Virus record (IMG/VR): IMGVR_UViG_3300050821_020388
Location: 1 to 59,191 of that record
Origin: a virus
DNA: 59,191 nucleotides
Direction: 5' to 3' (one strand)
Shown: piece by piece, positions 1 through 6,596 of the stretch
How positions within the stretch are numbered: the first letter of the stretch is position 1
Layout of the letters: the number at the start of each line of letters is the position of its first letter
Notes under the pieces: model-generated
What the model was told of the DNA's origin: nothing
The model's input: only the letters and a program-made list of their open reading frames with translations
Databases searched by the model: none
Translations under genes and position numbers: made by a program

Positions 1-207
1 TTTTCTGCCGAGACTATGCGCCAGCTTTTCTTCCGGCTTCCCAGGGAAAGCGGCAAATCTCATTCGTTTTATAAAGTGCTTTTCGCTGCTGGCACAATAG
101 AAAAGAAAATTTGGAGTGCAGTCCGGGGTAAGCTAAACAACCTGGATGCCCTTATGACTTTGACTGATTCAGACTGGTGCCCGGATAACCTGCCCTTAAA
201 TCGTTAA
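1..207 (+). CDS. C-terminal fragment of a SNF2-type helicase (cut by window edge)
   Basis: The frame is open from base 1 to a stop at 205-207, so this is probably the end of a longer gene rather than a gene starting at the ATG at 16. The stretch SFYKVLFAAGTIEKKIW resembles the end of helicase domain 2 in SNF2-family ATPases (typically xxYRLxAxGTxEExI), the last conserved element before the protein ends. That family fits a phage replication or recombination arm. Catalytic motifs lie outside the window, so the assignment rests on one short motif. The stop codon is only a few bases from a promoter that drives the next gene. Confidence 0.5.
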   Translation, partial: FSAETMRQLFFRLPRESGKSHSFYKVLFAAGTIEKKIWSAVRGKLNNLDALMTLTDSDWCPDNLPLNR

Positions 208-252
208 AATCCGCTTGCCTTTGGTTGTGGTGTCTGTCATATTCTGGGCATG
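204..252 (+). promoter_or_regulatory. Promoter A, apparently leaderless
   Basis: A -35 box TTGCCT (215-220) and a -10 box CATATT (238-243) are separated by exactly 17 bases. Only 6 bases separate the -10 box from the ATG at 250, so transcription should begin at or within a base of the start codon. A conserved upstream segment TTAAAATCCGC precedes the -35 box. The same architecture (17-base spacer, 6-base gap, same upstream segment) recurs at 4842-4891, which argues against chance. Confidence 0.7.
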
Positions 253-456
253 AGATTAAACAGAGCAGAATGGGCGGCGTTGAATGCTGCAGTTGCCGTA
301 GCAGAAGATACTGTGAAAGACTTCCAATCCCCGGAGGGAATCGCTTTGCGGGGTCGAGTCATTGCCGCCCGGGCGATGCTCACTGATGCAGTTCCCGATG
401 AAGACCGCCCTAAGCATAACTATTTACCGTCTCGTCATCCGGCCCGTAACAATTAA
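250..456 (+). CDS. Small protein of unknown function, first gene after promoter A
   Basis: A 68-residue protein I do not recognise. It is largely helical, rich in alanine and charged residues in its first 50 residues, and has a basic tail (RPKHN, SRHPARNN). There is no signal peptide, membrane segment or cysteine motif. The ATG at 250 lies 6 bases after a -10 box, so the mRNA is probably leaderless. As the first gene after the promoter it may be expressed early. Confidence 0.6.
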   Translation: MRLNRAEWAALNAAVAVAEDTVKDFQSPEGIALRGRVIAARAMLTDAVPDEDRPKHNYLPSRHPARNN

Positions 457-476
457 CTTTATCTCGTAACAGTTTT

Positions 477-719
477 ATGTTCGACTTGCCAACAATCATC
501 AAAATGAACAAAGCTCCTGTGAAGGTGGAAGACAACCACAACCGGCATTGCTCCTTCACGCAGGCGTCAGCCACTGAAGTGGTGCTGCACTCCGCCAAGC
601 TCCGGAACACCGTGTTTTTGGAGGGCCGCAAGGCTATCCGGTTTCTGAACAAGGTCCGCGGCTATCGCACCGCAGAGCGGCGAGACAAATTCATCGAATC
701 CTTTTTCGCCGGCGTATGA
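477..719 (+). CDS. Small basic protein of unknown function
   Basis: An 80-residue protein rich in Lys/Arg (for example RGYRTAERRDK), with no family I recognise. Its stop codon overlaps the start of the next gene by four bases (ATGA at 716-719), which indicates translational coupling and supports it as real. The ATG at 477 follows an A/T-rich stretch (AGTTTT) with no Shine-Dalgarno; an internal Met at 504 is an alternative start. The basic charge would fit nucleic-acid binding, but that is only an inference. Confidence 0.5.
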   Translation: MFDLPTIIKMNKAPVKVEDNHNRHCSFTQASATEVVLHSAKLRNTVFLEGRKAIRFLNKVRGYRTAERRDKFIESFFAGV

Positions 720-1258
720 ATACATTTCAAGAACTTTATACACAGCAATCTTGCCCCAGGGTCATGGAGCTTCTCGCGGCCCGGGACGAAGTAAAGCTGT
801 CCCGACTGCGCAGTAGAGAGTTTGAAAATGCACTTATTCTCGCCGCCCATAGGGAGTCAATCCCGGTAGGTGCACCGATTGTTTATCACACGGTGCATGC
901 CCATGAATTCGTGGCCGGCGATATGAGATGGGCTCAATGTATGGGCGCCCGGGCGGGGCTCATAGCGGCGCACTGCGGTATGCGCGGTGCACAGGGGGTT
1001 TTTCTCAATACCTGGGCCAAGAAGGTTGAAATTTGGATAGACTCCACTCCTGTGGGCGTTGCTCAGCTTCACTACCAGCTTGGTATTTCCAAGCCAACTA
1101 TTGAGCGATTCTGTAATGAGCGTGGCGTTCCACCGCACATCGTGGTGCCGTTCTTTGACCGTATTCGGACAGACCAGTTTGTGAATCCGGCCAACACTTT
1201 TCCTTTCACGCCGGATTGTGAAGATACTTTCCAGAAAATGTTGAGGCTCGCCAATTGA
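716..1258 (+). CDS. Unknown protein with a possible helix-turn-helix
   Basis: A 180-residue soluble protein coupled to the previous gene by an ATGA overlap. Around residues 125-140 the segment LGISKPTIERFCNERG has the spacing of a helix-turn-helix, so a regulatory or DNA-binding role is possible. The remainder has several His and Cys residues (HTVHAHEF, CGMRG) but no complete metal-binding motif I can name. No close family is recognised. The coupled position suggests it works with the 80-residue basic protein. Confidence 0.6.
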   Translation: MNTFQELYTQQSCPRVMELLAARDEVKLSRLRSREFENALILAAHRESIPVGAPIVYHTVHAHEFVAGDMRWAQCMGARAGLIAAHCGMRGAQGVFLNTWAKKVEIWIDSTPVGVAQLHYQLGISKPTIERFCNERGVPPHIVVPFFDRIRTDQFVNPANTFPFTPDCEDTFQKMLRLAN

Positions 1259-1370
1259 ATCCTTGCCTTTATAGACAACTCCATCCATGCAAATCGTTTT
1301 CTCAACTGAGGTGGGACCGGGCTTGCCTCTGGCGGCTTATCTGGCTCGCAATCTCAATCAGTTTATTTTT

Positions 1371-1623
1371 ATGACAACACAATACCAAAAAACACCTGCT
1401 GGCTAATCGAGCTCGGAGAATTCCGAAGCGAGTCAAGCAGATTCAAGCAGAGTTAGCATCGGTCGATGTGCAGATAATGCGTATCGAGAATGACGAGGAA
1501 CTGGGCGCCGTTAAAAAGGCAGCCAGCATTAAATCGCTGCGGCAGTCTTGCGCGCCGCTCAACCAACAGCTTCGGTCTCTTGTAGACCGCGGCGCAGAAT
1601 TAGGTTTGCGAATTGCAGCGTGA
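1371..1623 (+). pseudogene. Coiled-coil reading frame broken by a +1 shift at an A6 run
   Basis: From the ATG at 1371 the frame runs MTTQYQK and then hits a stop at 1404-1406. Skipping one base in the A run at 1387-1392 opens a frame to the TGA at 1621-1623. That frame encodes an Arg/Lys-rich helical protein (HLLANRARRIPKRVKQ, later IKSLRQSCAPLNQQLRSL). Its stop overlaps the GTG of the following endonuclease (GTGA at 1620-1623), the junction type used elsewhere here, which suggests the frame is or was a real gene. It could be a sequencing indel, programmed shifting, or true decay. A short frame at 1287-1406 may be chance; otherwise nothing is seen in 1259-1370. Confidence 0.4.
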
Positions 1624-2126
1624 AATTACTACTTACAAGTGGAGGATTCGCACGAGTTAGTCGAAAAGACTTTGTTCGTGTATCTCAGCAATCTTGGTGG
1701 GCGCGTAAATATGGACGCCGCACCTATGCGGTCGGACACGCCGTCAAACCTGACGGCTCCTTTACAAAGTGCTATTTACATCGCGTAATTTTGGGACTTA
1801 CCGACCGGAAAATAAAAACAGACCATAAAGACGGAGATGGCTTAAATTGCCTTCGCTCGAATTTGAGGGCCTGTTCTAATCAGCAAAATTCTTCTGCGTT
1901 CCGCCAGTTGAAAATTGGGAAAACGAGTCGTTTTCGTGGAGTATCGTGGAAGACAGATAAACAACGATGGGTTGTGCAACTTCGGTATTTTTATCTTCAC
2001 ATTTATGGAGGATTGTTTACTGATGAAATCGAGGCAGCTAAAGCTTATGATGCTTTGGCTGCAAGATATTTTGGCTCGTTTGCGCGGCTCAATTTTCCCA
2101 CCATTAAAACATGCCAGTGCGTATAA
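1620..2126 (+). CDS. Stand-alone homing endonuclease, HNH plus AP2 domain (copy 1)
   Basis: A member of the phage family with an N-terminal beta-rich region, a central HNH nuclease (LHRVILGL, then DHKDGDGLNCLRSNLR) and a C-terminal AP2 DNA-binding domain (FRGVSWKTDKQRW, later AAKAYDALAARYFG). Such enzymes cut an endonuclease-less allele so that repair copies the gene. I chose the GTG at 1620 because the resulting N-terminus (KLLLTSGGFARV) aligns with the four paralogues and the start overlaps the previous stop. A longer open frame begins at 1548 but extends beyond the family. The end overlaps the next gene by 16 bases. Confidence 0.8.
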   Translation: MKLLLTSGGFARVSRKDFVRVSQQSWWARKYGRRTYAVGHAVKPDGSFTKCYLHRVILGLTDRKIKTDHKDGDGLNCLRSNLRACSNQQNSSAFRQLKIGKTSRFRGVSWKTDKQRWVVQLRYFYLHIYGGLFTDEIEAAKAYDALAARYFGSFARLNFPTIKTCQCV

Positions 2127-2305
2127 AATCTGTTGGAAAAGGCCGGGTCCAGGTGCGGACTCCGGGAGGTATCAAAGCAAAATCCACAACGCCTGCAAAG
2201 GCGGCTCGCCAGAAACGATTGCTAAACGCAGTCGAGCACAGTAATTGGCGTCCTACTGGAAAACCCGCTCAGGACATCAAGTCTCGCGTGATGTCCAAAT
2301 ACTAA
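2111..2305 (+). CDS. Small highly basic protein of unknown function
   Basis: A 64-residue protein with about a quarter Lys plus Arg and a Gly-rich turn (KGRVQVRTPGGIKAK). The composition suggests binding to DNA or RNA. It overlaps the end of the AP2/HNH gene by 16 bases and is followed one base after its stop by the next gene, so all are probably co-translated. There is no recognised family and no cysteine or membrane segment. Confidence 0.6.
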   Translation: MPVRIKSVGKGRVQVRTPGGIKAKSTTPAKAARQKRLLNAVEHSNWRPTGKPAQDIKSRVMSKY

Positions 2306-2306
2306 A

Positions 2307-2585
2307 ATGGCAACTCATACACTTAAAGAAAAGTTACAAATTGGCCGGGAAATTAACGATGCCCTGGATGACATCGTGCCGCCTGAAAAGCGGATGACTG
2401 ACGCACAAATCGCAAAGCAGCTTGGAGTTTCTCCTCAGTATGTCACGCAGACTAAGCTACTGGCGCTTTACAAGCTTCGGCAACGGCTGCTTGAAATCCG
2501 CAATGCCGCCCGGGCTTCGGCTCTGTTGGACGTCAAGCCAGGAGCTTGGCACTTCTGTGGCGGTAGGTGGTGCAAGGTGAAGTAA
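2307..2585 (+). CDS. Small helix-turn-helix protein
   Basis: A 92-residue protein with a clear helix-turn-helix around residues 31-55 (MTDAQIAKQLGVSPQYV then TQTKLLAL), similar in layout to sigma region 4 or phage repressor-type helices. The C-terminus contains CGGRWCKVK, a possible CxxxxC pair. It is probably a transcriptional regulator or DNA-binding accessory protein. It ends just before a strong hairpin at 2608-2637, so it is likely the last gene of the first plus-strand unit. Confidence 0.65.
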   Translation: MATHTLKEKLQIGREINDALDDIVPPEKRMTDAQIAKQLGVSPQYVTQTKLLALYKLRQRLLEIRNAARASALLDVKPGAWHFCGGRWCKVK

Positions 2586-2607
2586 CCTCAAAAATTTAGT
2601 TGAGTGA

Positions 2608-2640
2608 GTAAGGCCGGAAGTGATATTCTGGCCTTACTTA
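2608..2640 (+). terminator. Hairpin between two plus-strand units, terminator or attenuator
   Basis: An 8-bp perfect stem, GTAAGGCC (2608-2615) with GGCCTTAC (2630-2637), extends through a G-T pair and GAA/TTC to a 6-base loop. It is followed by TTATTTTATG, in which the last three bases are the next start codon at 2645. The stem plus T-rich tail fits a Rho-independent terminator for the upstream genes. Within the hairpin GATATT lies 16 bases after TTGAGT (2600-2605), so a promoter may overlap it. Confidence 0.6.
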
Positions 2641-2644
2641 TTTT

Positions 2645-3889
2645 ATGAAAGTCACTGGCCTCGAAGTCAAAAACATTGGGATTCTGGAAGAAAGACCGCA
2701 TCATCCCAGGTCACCTAGCAAGCTGCAGTGCTTGGAAGCCTGTCCTGATTTCGATTCGAAGACAGACGGTCTGGTGCATCGCCGCTCAACTGCCGGCACC
2801 CGGGCGCACAAGGTGGTGGACTCGCAGGAAGACAACGCGCAACTGGGAGATGATGACGCTTTGGCGGTGGCGGAATGCCTGGATTTTGTAGCTACCCGGC
2901 GAGCTTTCATGCAGGAACAGGCACAAGAAGCCTATACGAAGGGTGACGATTGGGCGGTTAATCAACCGGTTCCCGCTAAGTATCAAATCCAGGAGCTCAA
3001 AGAAACTTACTTGCCAATTGACGATTGCAAATATGAAGACGCTGATTGCACAACGGGCGGATACATTGACCACGGATTCATCTCTTGGGACGAATTATAC
3101 GCCGAACTCGTGGACTATAAATTTGGATTCTGGGCGGTTGAATCGGCTGAAAATAATCTTCAAGGCATCGCCTACACGCTGGGTTTGTTTAGACGATTTG
3201 CCAAGCTTCAGAAGGTTCGGTTTTGGTTTAAGCAGCCTCATCTGGACTACATCACAGACGCTGTGTTCACTCGCGAACAGGCGCCCGAATTGTATCGGCG
3301 AGTTAAAACCGTCTGCCTAAGAGCAATCGAAGCAAAGCACCTGGGAGATTTTTCTTTGGCGCGCCAGTTCACTCCGGTGTGTCTTTTCTGTGACCACCTC
3401 GGTAGATGCCCGGCGAATCTCGCTACTGCCTTGGGCGTGGCAAAGAAGTTTCATCCTCTAGCGTTTCCGGAGTCGATTACGCCAACGCAGATACAAGACC
3501 CGCAGAATACAAAGCTCGCGATGGAGCTTGCCCAAGTTATGGCAGTTTGGACTGGCGCGTTTAAACGGCAGGTCACAAATCGAGTGCTTCGAGGTGACGC
3601 GAAGATTCCGCCCGGCTACAAGATTGAGACCACGAGCGGGCGCCGAAAGATTAAAGACCTTGCGAAGTTCAAGGAAGTCGCCCTGAAATATTTGAACGAG
3701 GAAGAATATCAAGCATGCCTTGAAGCGAGCTTCGGCACCCTTGAAGATAAGATTTTGGAGAAGACGCCCCGCGGCTACAAAGAGGCTACCGTGGAAGAAT
3801 TCCAGAAGGCCCTGGAAGAAGCAGGCGCGGTTGAGCGAGGAGACTCCTACAGTTTTCTACGTCAGTTGACGGAGAAAAGCAGCACATAA
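2645..3889 (+). CDS. RecB/Cas4-like PD-(D/E)XK nuclease (DUF2800-like)
   Basis: A 414-residue protein with the layout of phage Cas4/RecB-type exonucleases. The N-terminus has a C-x-E-A-C-P element (LQCLEACPDF). A catalytic core is visible as GYIDHGFISWDELYAELVDYKFG, read in two parts (GYIDHG and ELVDYKFG; metal-binding D plus a D-x-K), followed by a Q-x-x-x-Y helix (NNLQGIAYTLGLF). A C-terminal cysteine set CLFCDHLGRC around residue 260 could hold an iron-sulfur cluster, as in Cas4. The expected role is processing DNA ends in recombination. The next gene is probably its partner. Confidence 0.8.
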   Translation: MKVTGLEVKNIGILEERPHHPRSPSKLQCLEACPDFDSKTDGLVHRRSTAGTRAHKVVDSQEDNAQLGDDDALAVAECLDFVATRRAFMQEQAQEAYTKGDDWAVNQPVPAKYQIQELKETYLPIDDCKYEDADCTTGGYIDHGFISWDELYAELVDYKFGFWAVESAENNLQGIAYTLGLFRRFAKLQKVRFWFKQPHLDYITDAVFTREQAPELYRRVKTVCLRAIEAKHLGDFSLARQFTPVCLFCDHLGRCPANLATALGVAKKFHPLAFPESITPTQIQDPQNTKLAMELAQVMAVWTGAFKRQVTNRVLRGDAKIPPGYKIETTSGRRKIKDLAKFKEVALKYLNEEEYQACLEASFGTLEDKILEKTPRGYKEATVEEFQKALEEAGAVERGDSYSFLRQLTEKSST

Positions 3890-3909
3890 ACACAAAACAT
3901 AAAAACAAA

Positions 3910-4746
3910 ATGAGTGAAGTAACATTCGGACCCGGCGCGGTCCCAGTCGAACAAGTAGCGCCACCTACCACACCAGCTACAACGGCTGTGGCCACAACTC
4001 CGGCGGCCGGCACGCGTGCAGTGGCTCCTGGTGGTCCAGTTCTCGGGGATTATATCCCGACCTTTCGTGATATTATACTTCCGCATATACTTATCGTCCA
4101 AAACATGAGCGAACTCGGCCGGCGGTTTCCTCTCGGCACCTTGCTTTTCGATGGCAAGCTGCCTCTGTTCAATCCTCCGCGGATTGACCCCGCCACCGGC
4201 GTAGTTCAACCGGCTTCGCCGCCCGTTATCATCACTGTGCTCGGCTGGAAGGATACCCGCTACGTGCAGAAAATCGAAGGCTCGGCCGCGCGTGGAATGA
4301 TTGTGAACAGCGAAGCTGAAGTCGTTTCGGCCGGCGGAACTTGCGATTGGTCCGAGTGGCAGCTCAAGAAGGCTGCTGGAATGCTGTATTTCCAGCCCCT
4401 TGCCACAGCGCTTACCTTGATTCGCCGCCCGGATGTTGTGGCGGATGACGGCACCATTTTCACCTTCGATGTGGATGGTTTCAAATACGCCCTGGCGTGG
4501 TGGAATATGAAAGGCGCTATCTACACTGAGGGCGCCCGGAAGGTGTTCTTCACCCATCGCCAGACGGGCTGCCTGCGCCTGGGCGGTTATCCCAGCTACA
4601 ACTACGCCACCACCACCAAGCTGCAGAAATACAACGGCGGCAAGGAAGCTTGGGTGCCGGTGTGCTTGCCTTTCCAGAAGAGCACAGAGAGCTTTCTGGA
4701 ATTCGCCAAGACCGTGCTGAAGCCCCAGCAGGCTCTTGCAAATTGA
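3910..4746 (+). CDS. Putative ssDNA-binding or recombination partner protein
   Basis: A 278-residue protein starting with a Pro/Thr/Ala-rich low-complexity segment of about 45 residues, then a globular domain rich in aromatic residues and beta strands (for example YALAWWNMKG and CLRLGGYPSYNYATTT). It directly follows the RecB/Cas4-like nuclease. In many phages a DUF2815-type single-strand-binding gene sits in that position, so this is offered as a positional inference, not from a clear motif. The ATG follows an A-rich leader (ACATAAAAACAAA) with no Shine-Dalgarno. It ends before a strong terminator. Confidence 0.6.
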   Translation: MSEVTFGPGAVPVEQVAPPTTPATTAVATTPAAGTRAVAPGGPVLGDYIPTFRDIILPHILIVQNMSELGRRFPLGTLLFDGKLPLFNPPRIDPATGVVQPASPPVIITVLGWKDTRYVQKIEGSAARGMIVNSEAEVVSAGGTCDWSEWQLKKAAGMLYFQPLATALTLIRRPDVVADDGTIFTFDVDGFKYALAWWNMKGAIYTEGARKVFFTHRQTGCLRLGGYPSYNYATTTKLQKYNGGKEAWVPVCLPFQKSTESFLEFAKTVLKPQQALAN

Positions 4747-4791
4747 GCGACCACTAGGCCCACATACACACGGCTAGCCATTCGTCGCACT

Positions 4792-4822
4792 GGGCAGCTT
4801 GGATTATCCAAGCTGCCCTTTT
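4792..4822 (+). terminator. Rho-independent terminator
   Basis: A perfect 11-bp inverted repeat, GGGCAGCTTGG and CCAAGCTGCCC, surrounds a 5-base loop ATTAT and is followed directly by TTTT. It lies 45 bases after the stop of the putative DNA-binding protein and ahead of promoter B, so it closes the second plus-strand unit. It is among the clearest terminators in the window. Confidence 0.9.
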
Positions 4823-4841
4823 CATTAGTGAAACTAAAAAG

Positions 4842-4891
4842 TTAAAAATCCGCTTGCGTTGTTTAAACGGGTATGCCATATTGTTGGCATG
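4842..4891 (+). promoter_or_regulatory. Promoter B, apparently leaderless, twin of promoter A
   Basis: The -35 box TTGCGT (4854-4859) and the -10 box CATATT (4877-4882) are 17 bases apart, and the ATG at 4889 begins 6 bases after the -10 box. The upstream segment TTAAAAATCCGC matches promoter A almost exactly. The identical spacing at two loci predicts leaderless mRNA starting at the ATG. The site sits right after the terminator at 4792-4822, a classic unit boundary. Confidence 0.75.
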
Positions 4892-5149
4892 AATGCAAAA
4901 TTAAGCGCTGGTCAAAAATTCAGTTTTGGACGTTTTGAATGTGTCGTGTCCTGTGTGGACAAATTTGGGCCGGAGCCGCACTACGGCTTTATGTGGCACG
5001 GCGACGATGGGACTCTGCATGCTGGCTGGGCACCGTGTTGGGTTGTGGAGAATTTCACTGGATATTACCAGCCTAGCCCTTACGCCGGTCCTGGTTTGCC
5101 AATCCCCGCCGAAAATCGCAATACCGCCTTTCCGAGGGACCTTATATGA
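4889..5149 (+). CDS. Small protein of unknown function, first gene after promoter B
   Basis: An 86-residue protein with many aromatic and Gly residues (HYGFMWHGDDG, GWAPCWVVENF), suggesting a small beta-rich fold. I chose the ATG at 4889 over the open frame from 4859 because the earlier codon lies upstream of the -10 box of promoter B. The stop overlaps the next start by four bases (ATGA, 5146-5149). No family is recognised. Confidence 0.6.
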   Translation: MNAKLSAGQKFSFGRFECVVSCVDKFGPEPHYGFMWHGDDGTLHAGWAPCWVVENFTGYYQPSPYAGPGLPIPAENRNTAFPRDLI

Positions 5150-5343
5150 ACAAAGCAAATGTTTGGATGCGATACGCAGGTGGCGGAGTGCTAGCCCGGA
5201 ACGGAATTGAGTTTTGCGAAGAAATTCGCAAGGCGGGTTTCCATGGCGGAATTCGTATTGGTAAAGGCGATGAGAAAACCCTTTTGAAGCTGTGGAACCT
5301 GCTGGAAAATGGCGCGCTTACTTTAGAGCCCCGCACTCGTTGA
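5146..5343 (+). CDS. Small protein of unknown function
   Basis: A 65-residue basic protein, coupled to the previous gene by ATGA. The sequence has Gly-rich turns (YAGGGVLARNG, FHGGIRIGKGDE) and then a helix (TLLKLWNLLENGAL). There are no cysteines in a metal-binding pattern and no membrane segment. It lies in a tight run of small genes leading to a SprT-like protease; function unknown. Confidence 0.55.
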   Translation: MNKANVWMRYAGGGVLARNGIEFCEEIRKAGFHGGIRIGKGDEKTLLKLWNLLENGALTLEPRTR

Positions 5344-5347
5344 ATTT

Positions 5348-5533
5348 ATGAGCATATTCAGTTCGAAAAAATCTGCAATAAAATATCTGCAATCAAAGGG
5401 ATGGGTTCGGCACGGGACGTTTGCAGATTACGTCTCTTTTCGACACCCGGAGCTGCCTACACAGTCTCGGATTGTGCAAAAGACTTCCGTGCGGGGAGTT
5501 TGGAGGATTGAAGCCTACGGCTCTCCTGCTTGA
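5348..5533 (+). CDS. Small protein of unknown function
   Basis: A 61-residue basic protein, 4 bases after the previous stop, with its ATG preceded by TGAATTT, the A/T-rich start context seen across this genome. The segment KKSAIKYLQSKGW followed by beta-like strands resembles small phage proteins that take up one alpha/beta unit, but I cannot name a family. Confidence 0.55.
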   Translation: MSIFSSKKSAIKYLQSKGWVRHGTFADYVSFRHPELPTQSRIVQKTSVRGVWRIEAYGSPA

Positions 5534-5538
5534 TTTTT

Positions 5539-6192
5539 ATGAGTAAAACCATACCAAAACATGCCACCCGCGAGGGCTGGCTAATCGCTGCGACCGATTT
5601 GCTTCGGACGCATTTCAAGACGGCCGGTTATGAAATACCGGCGAAACTGCACGTATCCTGCGGCTGGCCTAGCCGTGGCGGCACAGGCACCCGCAAATAC
5701 CCAATCGGGGAATGTTGGCCGGAAAAGGCGAGCGAGGACAAAGCCTGCCACATTTTCATCAGCCCTCGCCTTACGGCCAGTGTGACAGAGGCGCAGGCCG
5801 GGGTGTTGCCAGTGCTGGTTCATGAGTTGGTGCACGCCGTAGTAGGCTGCAAGGAAAAGCACAACAAGGTCTTCAAGAAAGCTGCCCTGGCGGTCGGACT
5901 TGAGGGCAAGATGACCGCTACGCACGCCGGCGAATCGCTGATGCAAGAACTCCGCTTAATGACTCAGGCGAGGCTTGGAGATTATCCGCACCCAGCCCTC
6001 CAGCCGGGTTTTCGGCTGGACAAGAAACAGACCACCCGGCTAATCAAGGCGGAATGCGGCGAGTGCGGTTGCAATGTTCGCATCACTCGAAAATGGCTGG
6101 AAGAAGTTGGCGCCCCGCTGTGTGCTTGCAACAAACAGGCCATGGCGTTTGAAATCCCGAAAGAATTGGAAGGAGACGGCGAAGACGAATGA
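5539..6192 (+). CDS. SprT-like zinc metalloprotease with C-terminal zinc ribbon (copy 1)
   Basis: A 217-residue protein with the SprT-type active site HELVH at about residues 95-99 (two His zinc ligands and the catalytic Glu). A further His follows in the KEKHNKVF segment. The C-terminus carries a Cys4 zinc ribbon (CGECGCN then CACN). SprT/Spartan proteins degrade proteins crosslinked to or bound on DNA; phage homologues are common near replication genes. I chose the ATG at 5539 rather than the TTG at 5530. The end overlaps the next gene by four bases. Confidence 0.85.
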   Translation: MSKTIPKHATREGWLIAATDLLRTHFKTAGYEIPAKLHVSCGWPSRGGTGTRKYPIGECWPEKASEDKACHIFISPRLTASVTEAQAGVLPVLVHELVHAVVGCKEKHNKVFKKAALAVGLEGKMTATHAGESLMQELRLMTQARLGDYPHPALQPGFRLDKKQTTRLIKAECGECGCNVRITRKWLEEVGAPLCACNKQAMAFEIPKELEGDGEDE

Positions 6193-6539
6193 GCACGGAA
6201 TTTGTTGACCTTGCGACTCTGCGGCTGCTGAATGAATCAGCCATTCACAATCACGCCCTGGCGTGCTCCCAGAAGTTTCGGGCAGGCAAATTCACCCGGG
6301 TTGGGGAAGACTTCCAGAACGAAGTGCGCGCAGACGTCGAGGCCTTTATTCGAGAGATTCGAAACAAGTGGCCCACGCCCCTGCATGAGCCTCTTCCGCT
6401 GGATGAAAATGCTTGTTGTGTGACGGGCGCGCTTTCTGATAAGGTTATGGCTGCGCTCAATGATGCAATCGCAAGGCTCATACAGTCGAAAGTCCAAAAA
6501 CAGCCCTCTGTGGGTTGCACCCTGCGAGCAACACGGTAA
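6189..6539 (+). CDS. Unknown helical protein
   Basis: A 116-residue protein linked to the SprT-like gene by an ATGA overlap. It is mainly helical and acidic in its first two thirds (RVGEDFQNEVRADVEAFIREI). A Cys pair in NACCVTGALSDK does not form a metal site. It is the last gene before a GC-rich hairpin and the DNA polymerase. No function is recognised. Confidence 0.55.
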   Translation: MSTEFVDLATLRLLNESAIHNHALACSQKFRAGKFTRVGEDFQNEVRADVEAFIREIRNKWPTPLHEPLPLDENACCVTGALSDKVMAALNDAIARLIQSKVQKQPSVGCTLRATR

Positions 6540-6557
6540 TAGTTCCCTGGTGCCTAC

Positions 6558-6592
6558 GCGCCGTCCCGCTGACCCGGGGCGGCGCTTCTAAT
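6558..6592 (+). terminator. GC-rich hairpin before the polymerase gene
   Basis: GCGCCG (6558-6563) pairs with CGGCGC (6580-6585), and the stem continues inward through a T-G pair and CCCG/CGGG. The tail TTCTAATTTCT is T-rich but interrupted. It lies 12 bases before the polymerase ATG at 6597, so it may act as a partial terminator or attenuator that limits polymerase expression, or as an mRNA-stabilising element. Confidence 0.5.
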
Positions 6593-6596
6593 TTCT

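Noticed and set aside
857-1288. A 143-codon minus-strand frame
   Set aside because: Antisense to the 180-residue plus-strand gene, which is coupled to its neighbour by ATGA and is in the direction of the local unit.
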